From: Chromera velia | Lineage: Eukaryota; Sar; Chromeraceae | DNA: 20,000 nucleotides | NCBI GenBank assembly: GCA_018398765.1 | Contig: JAHBMJ010003899.1 | Location: forward strand, 5,001 to 25,000 | Reading direction: 5' to 3' | In this document: piece after piece, positions 7,852 through 16,410 of the stretch | How the letters are laid out: every line of letters starts with the position of its first letter | Numbering within the stretch: position 1 is the first letter of the stretch | Program-made: the position numbers and the translations under genes | Notes under the pieces: model-generated | What the model saw: the letters and a program-made list of their open reading frames with translations, nothing else | Database searches by the model: none | Told to the model about the DNA's origin: nothing

Positions 7852-8735
7852 CCTTCTTTGTATTCTAGTACTTTCTTTAGATCGATGCAAAGCAGTCTCA
7901 GCATTCTTTGCTGTGCTGCTGCCTCAAAAAGTCCTCTTCTATCTTTCGATTCATTCCGCAGCTCAGCGAGAAGTTCAACGTACTTGGGTGGGAAGACAGG
8001 TCTTCCTGCTTCTGTTAGTGAAACCAAGTAGTATAAGGGGTGGTTTGGCTGTCATTGAAAGAGACAAAAGAATGGAGAAACTCCTGTGCTCGTATGTACT
8101 GCAGAATTGTGAGCGAAGGTAGCAAAAGGAATGAAGTCTGTCCAGTTTTTTTGGTTTTTGTCAATGTAGCAAGAGAGCACAAACTTCATGTCTTTGTGGA
8201 AGCGCTCAAGTCTTCCGTTAGTCTGAGGGTGATAGCTTGTTGTCTTTACTTTGTCGGTCCCAACTAAATGACATACTGCCTCTGTGATTTGTGCAAGCAT
8301 GTTACTTCCTTGATCGGAAAGAAGCCTGATTGGCCTCCTGTATCTGTAGAGAATGGTGCGGACTAAACTTTGGGTGATCGTCGATGCCTTGGCGACTGGA
8401 ACGGCGTCCACCTCAACCCATCTGCTGGTGAGGCCCATATACGTGATCGCATATTGCATGCCATCTTTACTGTGAGTAAATGGTCCCATGACGTCGATTG
8501 CCCACAACGAGAGCGGTTCGACGTCCGAAAAATTTTGGACCATGAATCCTTCTTGCTGTTTCTTTCTCTTCTTCTCTTGACATTTTCGGCACAATTTGAT
8601 ATGCTTTTTGATGTCTATGATCATAGATGACCAGAAAAAATAGTGAAAGATGTTTTGAATGCATCGGTTAATACCTGGGTGCCCTTGGAGTTTGCATTCA
8701 TGAAATTCAGTGCTTTCTCCTTCATTCCTTTAGTA
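7841..8735 (-). pseudogene. Integrase zinc finger and catalytic core
   Basis: One frame carries the HHCC zinc-binding domain: first His 8700-8702, second His 8679-8681, CxxC at 8580-8591 (CRKC). The DDE core follows: Asp in IDVMGPF (8493-8495), Asp in LLSDQGSN (8313-8315) and Glu in GRLERF (8205-8207). The second Asp and the Glu are 35 residues apart, the exact D,D35E spacing of retroviral-type integrases. YHPQTNG precedes the Glu as expected for gypsy elements. The enzyme trims and joins the cDNA ends to host DNA in the nucleus. A TGA at 8052-8054 interrupts the frame after SPFFCLFQ, where an Arg, Trp or Gly would fit; the frame then continues to a TAG at 7841-7843. All catalytic residues are intact, so the damage is only at the ends. 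Confidence 0.9.
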
Positions 8736-9050
8736 CTACCAACAAAAATCTTGTTCCTTTTTCATGCCTGTTCGCAGGAAGAAGTAAACGGAAAAGCATG
8801 TCCTCATACAATATATAGAGAGGCGATTGGCCAAGAATGTGTGTTCTCTTTTGACTAGTCAGATTTGTCTGGAAGTCTCCGTTTTTTAGGAATTCAATCA
8901 TGTGTCATGTTTCTGGGTCGTCTTGCTGTGCCTTCTTTATCTCGCCACGTGAAAACGGATCGGGTAATTCAATGGCTGGTTTGGCTTGCTCTTTCTTTTT
9001 CTCTCCTTTCCCCTTTTCTTCCTGTTTTTCTTCTTTTCCTTCTCTTGTCC
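8722..9050 (-). pseudogene. RNase H-integrase connector
   Basis: A short frame joins RNase H to integrase. After a Lys/Glu-rich stretch it reads AIELPDPFSRGEIKKAQ, then a segment matching the gypsy pre-integrase region (DPET, a stop, then HMIEFLKNGDFQ), and goes on to YEDMLFRLLLP before a TGA at 8722-8724. The TGA at 8905-8907 sits where the family usually has Trp. This frame is one base off from RNase H upstream and from integrase downstream, implying an indel on each side, in the A-rich runs near 9000-9050 and in AAAGGAAT near 8728. Confidence 0.7.
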
Positions 9051-9068
9051 TTTTCCTTGCTGCAGCAA

Positions 9069-9860
9069 CTACAAGTATAAGTGGTCTGTTTCCTCATCTG
9101 GAACTGTGAGAGGGAACTGCTTGTGCATAAAAGGAGGTTGGCTAAGGCTATCTGCGTCTGTGTTTGAACATCTAAGTTTATGTTTTATATCGTACTCGTA
9201 TATAGACAGAGCGATCGACCAACGATGGAGTCGTGCATTGGTGTTTTTCTGCTTTTTAATGTACTCCAACGCTTTGCAATCTGTCCAGGCTGTGAACGGT
9301 CGTCCGTACAGATACTTCTTGAATTGATTTGTGACCATCCAGTAGAATGCAAATCCTTCTTTCTCCGTTGCTCCCCATTTTTGTTCTGTTTTTGTCAATT
9401 TCCGAGAGGTATACTGAATGACTTTTTCCTTCTGATTTTTGTGTAACTGACAGAGGATGCCTGAAATTGCCTCTCCACTTGCGTCTATCTTCAAAATGAA
9501 GGGCTTATTCAGGTCTAGGTGTGCTAAAACAGGGCGTGATGAGAGTGCATTCTTTAGTTTTTGCCACGCTACCTCTTATGGTTATTCCCATGTGAAGATG
9601 TTGTCCTTCTTTAGCAGAGCTAGAAGGGGTTCTGCGATGTTTGAAAACCCTTCTATGTATCGTCTATAGAAGGAACATATACTGATAAAACTCTTTATTT
9701 GCTTGATCGTTCTCGGTCGCTCATATTTCTGAATGACCTCTATTCTGTTTGCAGATGGTCTGGTACCCTCGTCTAGACCCTCGTCAGAAACGTCGTAGCC
9801 CAGATAGCAGAGCTTTCTGGTCACGAATCTGCACTTCAAGAAGGCAAGTTTTCCTTTGCC
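9069..9860 (-). pseudogene. Reverse transcriptase thumb and RNase H
   Basis: Begins with KCRFVTRKLCYLGYDVS (end of the RT palm/thumb), goes through SFISICSFYRRYIEGFS and IAEPLLALLKKDNIFTWE, and then RNase H. RNase H acidic residues occur in LKIDASGEAISGILCQ, in the EGFAFYW region, in FTAWTDCKALEYI and in NTDADSLSQ, the usual gypsy signatures. The enzyme degrades the RNA strand of the RNA:DNA hybrid. Two TAA codons (9582-9584 and 9576-9578) sit between thumb and RNase H, separated by one codon, and the segment ends at a TAG (9069-9071) after DHLYL. All three stops are one C-to-T change from Gln. A frame change near 9850 separates it from the palm. Confidence 0.9.
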
Positions 9861-10735
9861 TCTTTTATTCTCTCCAACATTTTCTCCAGATCAGTCATGG
9901 CCTTCGAGAAGGAATCCGATGCCAGCATGATATCGTCAATGTAACTTGACATGCACATATCTGGCAAGCCCGCAAACAACTTGTTGACTGCCTTTTAAAA
10001 ACAGCCAGGCCCGATACTGATTCCCATAGGTAGGCGAGTCAAGCAGTGCTGACCAAATTCTGTTATGAAAACAAGTTTTTCCTGATCTGCCTCTCTGACA
10101 GCTAACTGAAAGAAGCCACTCTGATAGTCTAACAGACTGAAAAATGATTTTGCTTGTAGTGATATTTCATTTATATTTGGGATTGGATATCGATCGACTT
10201 TTAGCACAGAATTCAGACGACGCAGGTCAATGCATACTCGATAGCCGTCTCCTTTTGGTTTTTTTACGATCAAAATTGGGTGCCCCCACTTCGATGAACA
10301 TGGCTTGATCACTCCTTGTTTTTGCAAGCGTTCAAGGTACTCCTTTAAGACTCCCTCCAAGGCGTATGGAACAGGTCGAGGTCTACTGTAGATCGGCTCT
10401 GCTCCCTGTGTGTCAATCTTGCACTCCGTTCCTTTCCACAGTCCCGGATCATCCTCATGCGGAACAAGATACGTGAAACAAAGAAGAAGGGATCTCAGTT
10501 GTTCTTTTTCTGATGGAGATAAGTGAAACGCGTTTTCAAGTGCTTTTTCTATCTCCTTTCTTGCCTCTGTTTCTCTTTTCTCTCTATTTTGACCCTTACT
10601 GTCTGATTGTGATTGATCAGATAGGTTGGGTGCGGGCTGTTTTGGCACTTGCGGTTCTTTTCTTTTCTCTGGTTCTTCAAGCATCACTAAGGCGACGTTT
10701 AAGTCAATTGAAAGAGTGAAGGCTCGTTTGCATGG
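9845..10735 (-). pseudogene. Reverse transcriptase fingers and palm
   Basis: Carries the classic gypsy RT blocks: KQGVIKPCSSKWGHPILIVK, then GYRVCIDLRRLNSV, PIPNINEI, FFSLLDYQSGFFQL with the first catalytic Asp, FITEFGQHCLTRLPMGIS, and the YIDD catalytic box at 9932-9943. The enzyme copies element RNA into cDNA in cytoplasmic virus-like particles. A TAA at 9995-9997 falls between GPGCF and KAVNKLFAG, where the family commonly has Gln, so the YIDD box is downstream of a stop. The N-terminal part is a charged, Glu/Lys-rich linker beginning near VMLEEPEKRK. The preceding protease ends in another frame, implying an indel around 10730. Confidence 0.93.
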
Positions 10736-11540
10736 TGGTGTTGATCGCTATTAGTGAGATCTTTCTGTTTTCTACTGTGCTTATGGTGTTAGCAAAAATG
10801 ATCCCATGAGCTTTGTTTCTGCAGATTGGGTCTACAGTAACCGGTACCCCATTTGGGATCAAGGATCCTTTCGGCAGTGAAATTTCAAGGTGTGTCACTA
10901 TACTTTCTTTGAGAGTTTCTCTTTTCGCTGTATTGACAAGCACAGGTAGCAGCATCTTCTTCTTTTCCATCTCACTCATTGGTAAAAGAAGAACAGAAGA
11001 GGACTTGTTGCTGTGTAGAGGACGCATAAGAAGTCTGTCTGGTCGAAAGAACATTCCATGCGCGTGTAAGTCAAAAAACGTTTTCCCAAATATTGCGGTA
11101 TGCTTGATAGAGGAAAAAATATAAAATTGAAGCTTTTTGATTCCTTGTAAGTTAAAATAAAGCGAAACTACTCCTTCATTCTCTAGTTTTTTTCCTCTCT
11201 CACCTTCGATTAAGAGAGGGGAAGGAAAGGCTCTAAGGGAAGGGTTTGCCATTTTCAGCTGTTGCCAGACTTGCGTACTGATCATCGATACATCGGTTCC
11301 AGAGTCAATCATTGCAGGCACGACCATATTCAATTTATGATCAAGGGAAACAAAAAGTCCGACTCTCTGCAAATTCAAGTGGATGTGAACGACTGATTTC
11401 CGTATATGTTTCTTACATGTATTCTTCTGTTTTTTTTTCTCCTTTTCTTCTTTTTCCTGTTCAATCACAAACTCAAGTGCTTTTTCTTTCTCTTTTCCTC
11501 TTCTTCTTTTTCTCTTCCTTTTTTGTTGCCAGTCCTTGTG
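10704..11540 (-). pseudogene. Retropepsin-type aspartic protease
   Basis: After a Lys/Glu-rich lead the frame reads VPAMIDSGTDVSMIS, with the catalytic DSG at 11298-11306, and later the flap-distal AIFGKTFFDLHAHG segment typical of gypsy proteases. The enzyme dimerises and cleaves Gag-Pol. The frame is clean for about 250 codons and ends in a TGA at 10704-10706. About 130 residues follow the protease fold before the RT linker. It overlaps the end of the preceding Ser/Asp-rich frame at 11465, in a run of AAG/GAA codons where slippage or an assembly error could change the frame. Confidence 0.88.
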
Positions 11541-11990
11541 TAATCAGTCTCCCTATCTGTGGATGACGATGGGGCCATGTCCGTATCGGTCCCGGACCGC
11601 AGTTGCCCCTGTAAGCCTGTAGACCCTTCAGTATTTTTGACCGTTTTGTCAATTTGGAAACCCCCTCTGCTGCTGTCCTGCATGCATCGGAGGATTTCTT
11701 GAGCCCATGGGTCTGTTTGGCTGCATGAAGGGCGATCTGTGGAATTGCTGCCCAGGTCGGTGCTGCTATGAAGGAAAACCTTGTGGGCTTCTTTGTCCAA
11801 ATAGTCTGGTTGTCTGATTTTATGTCGAAAGTCCCTGCCATTCCATTCTCTGTTGTTAGGGGAAAGGAGGCGGTCTCTGAAGCACTGCAGGGAAAGGAAA
11901 CGGTCTTTAGAAGATAGCAGATAGTCTTTGAAACACTACAGTTTGCACTGAAGGTCTTATTTCCTCCAAAACTAAAACCCTGGCGTGCTG
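11465..11990 (-). pseudogene. Nucleocapsid-protease spacer with duplicated peptide
   Basis: In the frame ending at the TGA 11465-11467 the sequence becomes coding-like from about 11990. It contains two similar units, LxCFKDYLLSSKDRFL and LQCFRDRLLSPNNREWN, followed by DFRHKIRQPDYLDKEA and a Ser/Thr/Asp-rich stretch (SSTDLGSNSTDRPS). Three TAR stops interrupt it (11972-11974, 11957-11959, 11936-11938). The last sits at the position where the second unit has CAG. A competing open frame exists on the same strand (11473-12249) and I cannot exclude it here, but its residues look less protein-like after the zinc knuckle. No enzymatic domain is seen; it is a linker between nucleocapsid and protease. 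Confidence 0.5.
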
Positions 11991-12249
11991 AGCCTGTAAT
12001 TCGATTCTCTCTCCTGTCTCGCTGCAGTGTCCTACATGCGGGTTTTGTGTGACCCTTTTTGCCACAATATTCACATTCGTAATCTACAGGAAGAGTGCAG
12101 CGGTCACCTGCATGAGGGGCTACACCTCCACACCGGGTACATATGGCTTGAGTGGACACTGCCGCTGCTACATCTCCCTGTTTGCGCCGCTGTTTACTGC
12201 AGAACTGCACTGATCGAGGCGGATGTCTGTCCTTCAGGAAGAGGAGCAA
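11980..12249 (-). pseudogene. Gag nucleocapsid with CCHC zinc knuckle
   Basis: Encodes CEYCGKKGHTKPAC at 12034-12075, a perfect C-x2-C-x4-H-x4-C knuckle that binds element RNA. It is preceded by a second Cys cluster, CTRCGGVAPHAGDRC, which lacks the canonical knuckle spacing. A basic segment (SKQRRKQG) precedes both and LQRDRREN follows. The frame is +1 relative to the gag core and overlaps it by 56 bases (12194-12249). In Ty3 a programmed +1 shift separates Gag from Pol, but there the knuckle lies before the shift. An indel is therefore the simpler explanation here. Confidence 0.85.
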
Positions 12250-13504
12250 GCCCTTCTTCTTGACGGTTGGTGATTCTGTTTCCTTCAGAATCCATCATTT
12301 CTACATCTCTTCTCTCGATTGTTGTGATCTTACTTACTTTTTTGGCTTTCTCAAACGTTCCACTATTCTGCGCAATCAGCTCTGCTGCCTCTACTAATTT
12401 GTTGAATGATGTGTATTGCTTTTGTGTGAGGATTGACTTTGTGATCTTGTCGGACAGTCCTCTCCGGAATTTTTTTATCAGTCTTTCATCTTCGATCAAC
12501 GAATTTGCTTGTCGACAAAGGGAAGTGTACCTATTTGCATACTCTTGAATTGTTTTTTCTTCTCTTTGCTGCAGATTGTCTAAGCTGGCCTCTGGTCTCT
12601 CTACGTGCAGTTCCTTGAGTCCAAACTTCGAGAAGAATATGTCTTCTGGGTCAGTGATGGTTTGAATTTTACTTATTTTTTCGTCGGATATGTTTGTGAA
12701 CCAATCGAGTGCATTTCCCTTCAGGGACTTTCGGAAATAGAAGAGAATCTGGGTGATGTTCCATTTGAAGGCAGTGGCATCCATCTTAAAAGCTCTCCAG
12801 AAGTTTCGTGCGTCTTTTCTTTCTTCTGAATATGCATTGATGTCTGCTTTGATTAGGGGGTTGTAGAAGTGGTTTAGGGTTAGTAGCAGTGGAGGGGTCA
12901 GTAGCAGAGGAGGCAGATCAGCTCTTTGGGTAGAAATTTTAAAAAGAAGCTGTGAGGGTACCGAAGCCACGCTGTCTACTTTCGTTTCCTTTACGGGCAG
13001 TTTGTCTATGTTAAGCACCAACTTGAATTCTCCTTCTTTTCTAGGTTTAAATGTCACTTTCTATCTTGCTAATTCCTTCAGGACAGACGGATCCCATTTC
13101 TGTACTTGCGTGGGGCCGGCTGACGTCTTCTTCTGCGCTTCATCGGTCGGTTAATCTATCATTTCCTCGTCGGGGTCTTCTTTATTCTCTTCTCCATTTC
13201 TTTTCTTTTCATTATTTTCCTTTCCTTTCTCATTCTCTTGTATGTCATTTTCTTCCATTTTTTCATCTTGGCTCTCCACCTCTTTTTCTGTTTCCTTTTT
13301 CTTGTTGTTCCGATTTTTGTTATTAGAGGATTTGCCCTTTTCCTTCTTTTTCGATGGCTCCTTAATTACTTTCTTAGATTTTTCCACATGCTGAAGAGAC
13401 TCGTCCATTTCAAGGAATTCGTCAGCGTTGTTTTTCTTCTTGTTTTTTTCTAGTGCTTTTTATCGGGCTGTCAGTTTTTTCTTGGCTTGAGGCTTTGGAG
13501 CCAT
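12194..13504 (-). pseudogene. Gag core (retrotransposon gag domain)
   Basis: A single frame of about 436 codons from ATG 13504 (MAPKPQAKKK) to a TAA at 12194-12196. It is interrupted by TAA 13460-13462, TAA 13151-13153 and TAG 13061-13063 but has no frame change. The first third is a Lys/Glu/Asn-rich charged region (EPSKKKEKGKSSNNKN). The second half carries the gag capsid-like domain: SLKGNALDWFTNI, FFSKFGLKEL, then LDNLQQREEKTIQEYANRYT and LIKKFRRGLSDKITKSI, which match the gypsy gag family. The product would form virus-like particles. All three internal stops are one transition from Gln codons. The start choice rests on the ATG and the matching basic N-terminus; additional N-terminal sequence may lie upstream in another frame. 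Confidence 0.85.
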
Positions 13505-13550
13505 ATTTGGTTCTCTTTCCTTTCTTTTTTTCAACAGAAAAGCCTTCAGT

Positions 13551-13916
13551 CTACTTAGATGTAGCGAGCAGGGGAAGGAATGTATATAGGGAGAAGTTGG
13601 CGGTTACTATCGATAAATCAGATAAGATTCTCAGCTGACGTATGACGTCAAGATTCAGTGCCTTGATGACTTTGTCTGACTGGCGATTATGAGCGACGAC
13701 TGTGTATGAATATTGATCTAAAAGGAAGATTCTTAGATTTTGCTGGTCCTCAATAAATTCTGTGTTCCTCTGCAAAATTTCGTTCACGATGAGTCTCGCT
13801 CGTTCTTCCCTTTCTGTTGTATGCAATTTTGGAAGTTCTTTAGGTAAAATTGCTCGAAGGATCTTTCTCGTTCTGGCTGTGATTTCTTTGGGGTTTGCCT
13901 GGTCAGTCGTTCTTTT
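13551..13916 (-). pseudogene. Coding-like segment upstream of gag
   Basis: A stop-to-stop frame of about 120 codons with no ATG. It reads QANPKEITARTRKILRAILP, later TTEREERARLIVNEILQ and IEDQQNLRIFLLDQYSY, and ends at TAG 13551-13553. It looks like a helical, charged protein and lies directly before the gag ATG in a different frame. After the TAG the same frame continues with TEGFSVEKKKGKRTK, similar in style to the gag N-terminus. It is probably an N-terminal extension of Gag now separated by an indel, or a separate small ORF. I recognise no domain. Confidence 0.5.
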
Positions 13917-14458
13917 TCACATCGGATGGGTTTGGGGGATTATTTTTGTATTTCAGTTAGATAGAGTTTTCTGTTTTACTGCTGATTTCTATCAAAATCT
14001 CATGATATAAGTAAAAGAAGTTGAAAATTACGAACTTACAGAGAGAAAAAACGACTTCATGAAGTGAAAGAGGTAGGGTTCCGTTGAAAAGCGAAAAGAG
14101 AAGGGAGAATCCGAATTCGAAGAAAGATAAAAGGGTTTGTTTAGCTGTGAAGGAAAGATTTGTGCAGCAGAGTGAAATTCTAAACTTACTGAGGGGAAAG
14201 ATGGCCTGATTTGCAGAAAGATCTCCTTCGCAAAAGAAAAGAAAGAGAAACAATCCAAATTTCAATGAAGAAAGAGTTACTTGTATTTGTCTTGTATGTG
14301 CAGGTAGACTGCTCGTATATATGAAGACGGTAAGCAAAAAAAGTAAGTCACACAGGGATGGAAGCAGTCAATTTTTTTTTTGCTTAGCAGGAAAGTCTAA
14401 GTCACAAAATGCACGAACGCTTCATAATGTGTTTTGCTTTTTGCAGAAGGATAAAGAT
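13917..14458. other. 5' leader of the element, proximal part
   Basis: Purine-rich leader sequence with no supported gene on the element's strand. On the opposite strand there is an ATG at 14321, a GTAAGT at 14343-14348 and pyrimidine-rich acceptor-like sites ending at 14390 and near 14446. This could be a chance arrangement. Short resemblances to the 79-bp repeat (AAGTCA) begin near 14456. Confidence 0.5.
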
Positions 14459-15545
14459 AAGTCAAATTTACCGTCAGGTAGAATGCGTGAAATTTGCAAA
14501 AAGGGCAGGGCTTTGCCGTTCACAGAGAAACAAAGAGAAGTCAAATTCACTGTTAGGTAGAATGCATGAAATTCGTAAAAAGGGCAGGGCTTTGCCGTCC
14601 ACAGAGAAACGAAGAGAAGTCAAATTCACTGTCAGGTAGAATGTGTGGAATTCGCAAAAAAAGCAAGGCTTCGCCATTCACAAAAAAATGAAGAGAAGTC
14701 AAATTCACTGTCAGGTAAGTTACGTGAAATTCGTAAAAAGGGCAGGGCTTCGCTATTCATAGAGAAATGAAGAGAAGTCAAATTCACTGTCAGGTAGAAT
14801 GCATGAAATTCACAAAAAGGGCAGGGCTTCGCTGTTCACAGAGAAATAAAGAGAAGTCAAATTCACTGTCAGGTAGAATGCGTAAAATTCGGAAAAAACA
14901 TATGCAGGGCTTTGCCGTTCACAAAAAAACGAAGAGAAGTCAAATTCACTATCCGGTAGAATGCGTGAAATTCGTAAAAAGGGCAGGGCTTTGCTGTTCA
15001 CAGAGAAATGAAGAGAAGTCAAATTCACTGTCAGGTAGAATACGTAAAATTCGCAAAAAGGGTAGGGCTTTGCCGTTCACAAAGAAATGAAGAGAAGTCA
15101 AATTCACTGTCAGGTAGAATGCGTAAAATTCGGAAAAAACACATGCAGGGCTTTGCCGTTCACAAAAAAACGAAGAGAAGTCAAATTCACTATCCGGTAG
15201 AATGCGTGAAATTCGTAAAAAGGGCAGGGCTTCGCTGTTCACAGAGAAATGAAGAGAAGTCAAATTCACTGTCAGGTAGAATACGTAAAATTCGCAAAAA
15301 GGGCAGGGCTTTGCCGTTCACAAAGAAATGAAGAGAAGTCAAATTCACTGTCAGGTAGAGTGTATGAAATTCGTAAAAAGGGCAGGGCTTCGCCGTTCAC
15401 AGAGAAACGAAGAGAAGTCAAATTCACTGTCAAGCAGAATGCGTGAAATTCACAAAAAGGGCAAGGATTCGCTGTTCACAAAGAAATGAAGAGAAGTCAA
15501 ATTCACTGTCAGATACAATGCATGAAATTTGCAAAAAGGGCAGGA
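14459..15545. repeat. Tandem repeat array, about 14 copies of a 79-82 bp unit
   Basis: The unit reads GTCAAATTCACTGTCAGG, TAGAATGCGTGAAATTCG, TAAAAAGGGCAGGGCTT, then CGTTCACAGAGAAATGAAGA. Copies start near 14461, 14540, 14619, 14698, 14777, 14856, 14938, 15017, 15096, 15178, 15257, 15336, 15415 and 15494. A variant with a 3-base longer spacer (ACATATGCAGGG or ACACATGCAGGG) appears in the sixth and ninth copies, each followed by an ACTATCCGGTAG copy. Copies six to eight and nine to eleven therefore form a duplicated 240-bp higher-order unit. Both strands are largely open in several frames through the array. It lies in the transcribed 5' leader of the retrotransposon. Confidence 0.95.
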
Positions 15546-15912
15546 AAAGGCGGTACAGTCAGAAATTTCAGCAGCGCTTCGCGGTATGGTCATGTTTGAT
15601 GTTGATTTATGGCAGAGGACAGAAAGTGGGGTTCCGTCAGAAATTTCAGTAGTGCTTCGCGATGTAATCCTGCTTCTTCTCCTTGCAGGTACAGGACACC
15701 AAAGGGATGGCCAAGTCGAGGGCATAAAAGTTGAGGTTTGAGTTGATGGCTCGCAGATGTGGGCTCCTGTAGTATGCGTATAGATGATCACAGCATTTTA
15801 GTTTCCTCTGGGTGAACCTTCTCTAGATAAAGAAGGTGGTCTGCGTTGCTTGCAGAATAGTTATTATTCGGCAGAGAAGGTTGGTCTCCGTTCGCTCAGC
15901 TCTTTGATCTTG
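15546..15912. other. 5' leader between the repeat array and the 5' LTR
   Basis: Contains a diverged duplication of GTCAGAAATTTCAGYAGYG plus CTTCGCGRT at 15558-15585 and 15636-15663, 78 bases apart, close to the period of the neighbouring array. The primer-binding site should abut the LTR at 15912. The minus-strand sequence there (CAAGATCAAAGAGCTGAGCG) does not start with the TGG expected for a tRNA-primed site, so the priming mechanism is not evident. No gene is seen. Confidence 0.5.
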
Positions 15913-16410
15913 TTGATCTCGAGCTAGGCGTCACCACGTGTTAAGGTCTACTTAGAGGGGTTGGCGCTGGTGAGTGCTTACAGAGGTTCAAGGGTCTTCA
16001 GGGCTTGATGTCGCTGGAGTGGTTGAGGTCGATCCCTAGTGACAGACTCGATCAGTGTCAAGAGCATGAAGCTTTCTTATGATTCGGTGATCAATCTGAT
16101 TTCATTGTAGTCTTCCAGAAAGTCTTTCGGAACTCTTTCATATGATTTCGATTGAAGTGTAACACGCTAACATCTGTATGATGCAGGACGTTTACGTCCT
16201 ACATCTCTTTTCTTTGATACTTAAAAAAGATATAGCGAGGATTGAACCCATGACCTTCTGCTTCTTAGTGCTGTATGCTAACCACTAAGTCATGAAAGCA
16301 AACGACGTACACGATCTTCTTTTGCTTAGTGCTACTTTAAACTAAAACTAATTTATTTAATTTCTATTTTCTTTCTAGCTATGCCGAGCTATGCTTAAGT
16401 AGCACATAGC
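15913..16410 (-). repeat. 5' LTR of the chromovirus
   Basis: Partner of 3545-4042: same length, no gaps, 13 mismatches by my count. As the upstream LTR on the minus strand it should carry the promoter. It contains the inverted repeat AGGACGT-TT-ACGTCCT at 16185-16200 and the tRNA-like segment at about 16224-16298. An AATAAA lies on the minus strand near 16356-16361. The right flank after 16410 (AACTCAACTG) does not repeat the left flank before 3545. Confidence 0.93.
16224..16298 (-). repeat. tRNA-like segment inside the 5' LTR
   Basis: Same A-box-like and B-box-like arrangement as in the other LTR (TTAGTGGTTAGCATAC, then GGTTCAATCC), followed here by TTTTTT. Its position in the 5' LTR and its sense orientation mean that, if active, Pol III would start within the LTR and stop after about 75 bases. 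Confidence 0.55.

Larger units (their letters stand above)
3545..16410 (-). mobile_element. Ty3/gypsy chromovirus, full-length but degenerate
   Basis: Two direct 498-bp repeats bound about 11.9 kb of internal sequence. On the minus strand this encodes, in order, gag, CCHC nucleocapsid, aspartic protease, reverse transcriptase, RNase H, integrase with GPY/F module and a chromodomain. That order and the terminal chromodomain define the chromovirus branch of Ty3/gypsy. Total length is well above the usual 5-8 kb because of a repeat-filled 5' leader (about 13.9-15.9 kb) and a 2.8-kb non-coding 3' region. The reading frame changes about ten times and contains about 16 stops, so the copy should not make a complete polyprotein. 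I found no matching target-site duplication: AAAA precedes the left LTR and AACT follows the right LTR. Minus-strand orientation is supported independently by the purine-rich tract next to the left (3') LTR. Confidence 0.93.

Noticed and set aside
7077..13640. Many + strand open frames across gag-pol
   Set aside because: They are antisense shadows of the minus-strand polyprotein and are rich in Phe, Leu and Ser, as expected opposite Lys/Glu-rich coding sequence.
14321..15446. A + strand gene starting at ATG 14321 with GTAAGT and acceptor-like sites leading into the 79-bp repeats
   Set aside because: The open frames come from the tandem repeat and are equally open on both strands; the splice-like words are common in such composition. 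Kept only as a remark in the leader entry.
14459..15545. CRISPR-like array
   Set aside because: Copies are directly adjacent with no unique spacers, the unit is 79-82 bp and the context is a eukaryotic retrotransposon leader.
15880..15912. tRNA primer-binding site next to the 5' LTR
   Set aside because: The sequence does not begin with TGG and I could not match it to a tRNA 3' end; self-priming is possible but cannot be shown here.
3545..16410. Target-site duplication around the element
   Set aside because: The bases before the left LTR (GATAAAA) and after the right LTR (AACTCAA) do not match at any of the plausible LTR boundaries I tried, so none is claimed.
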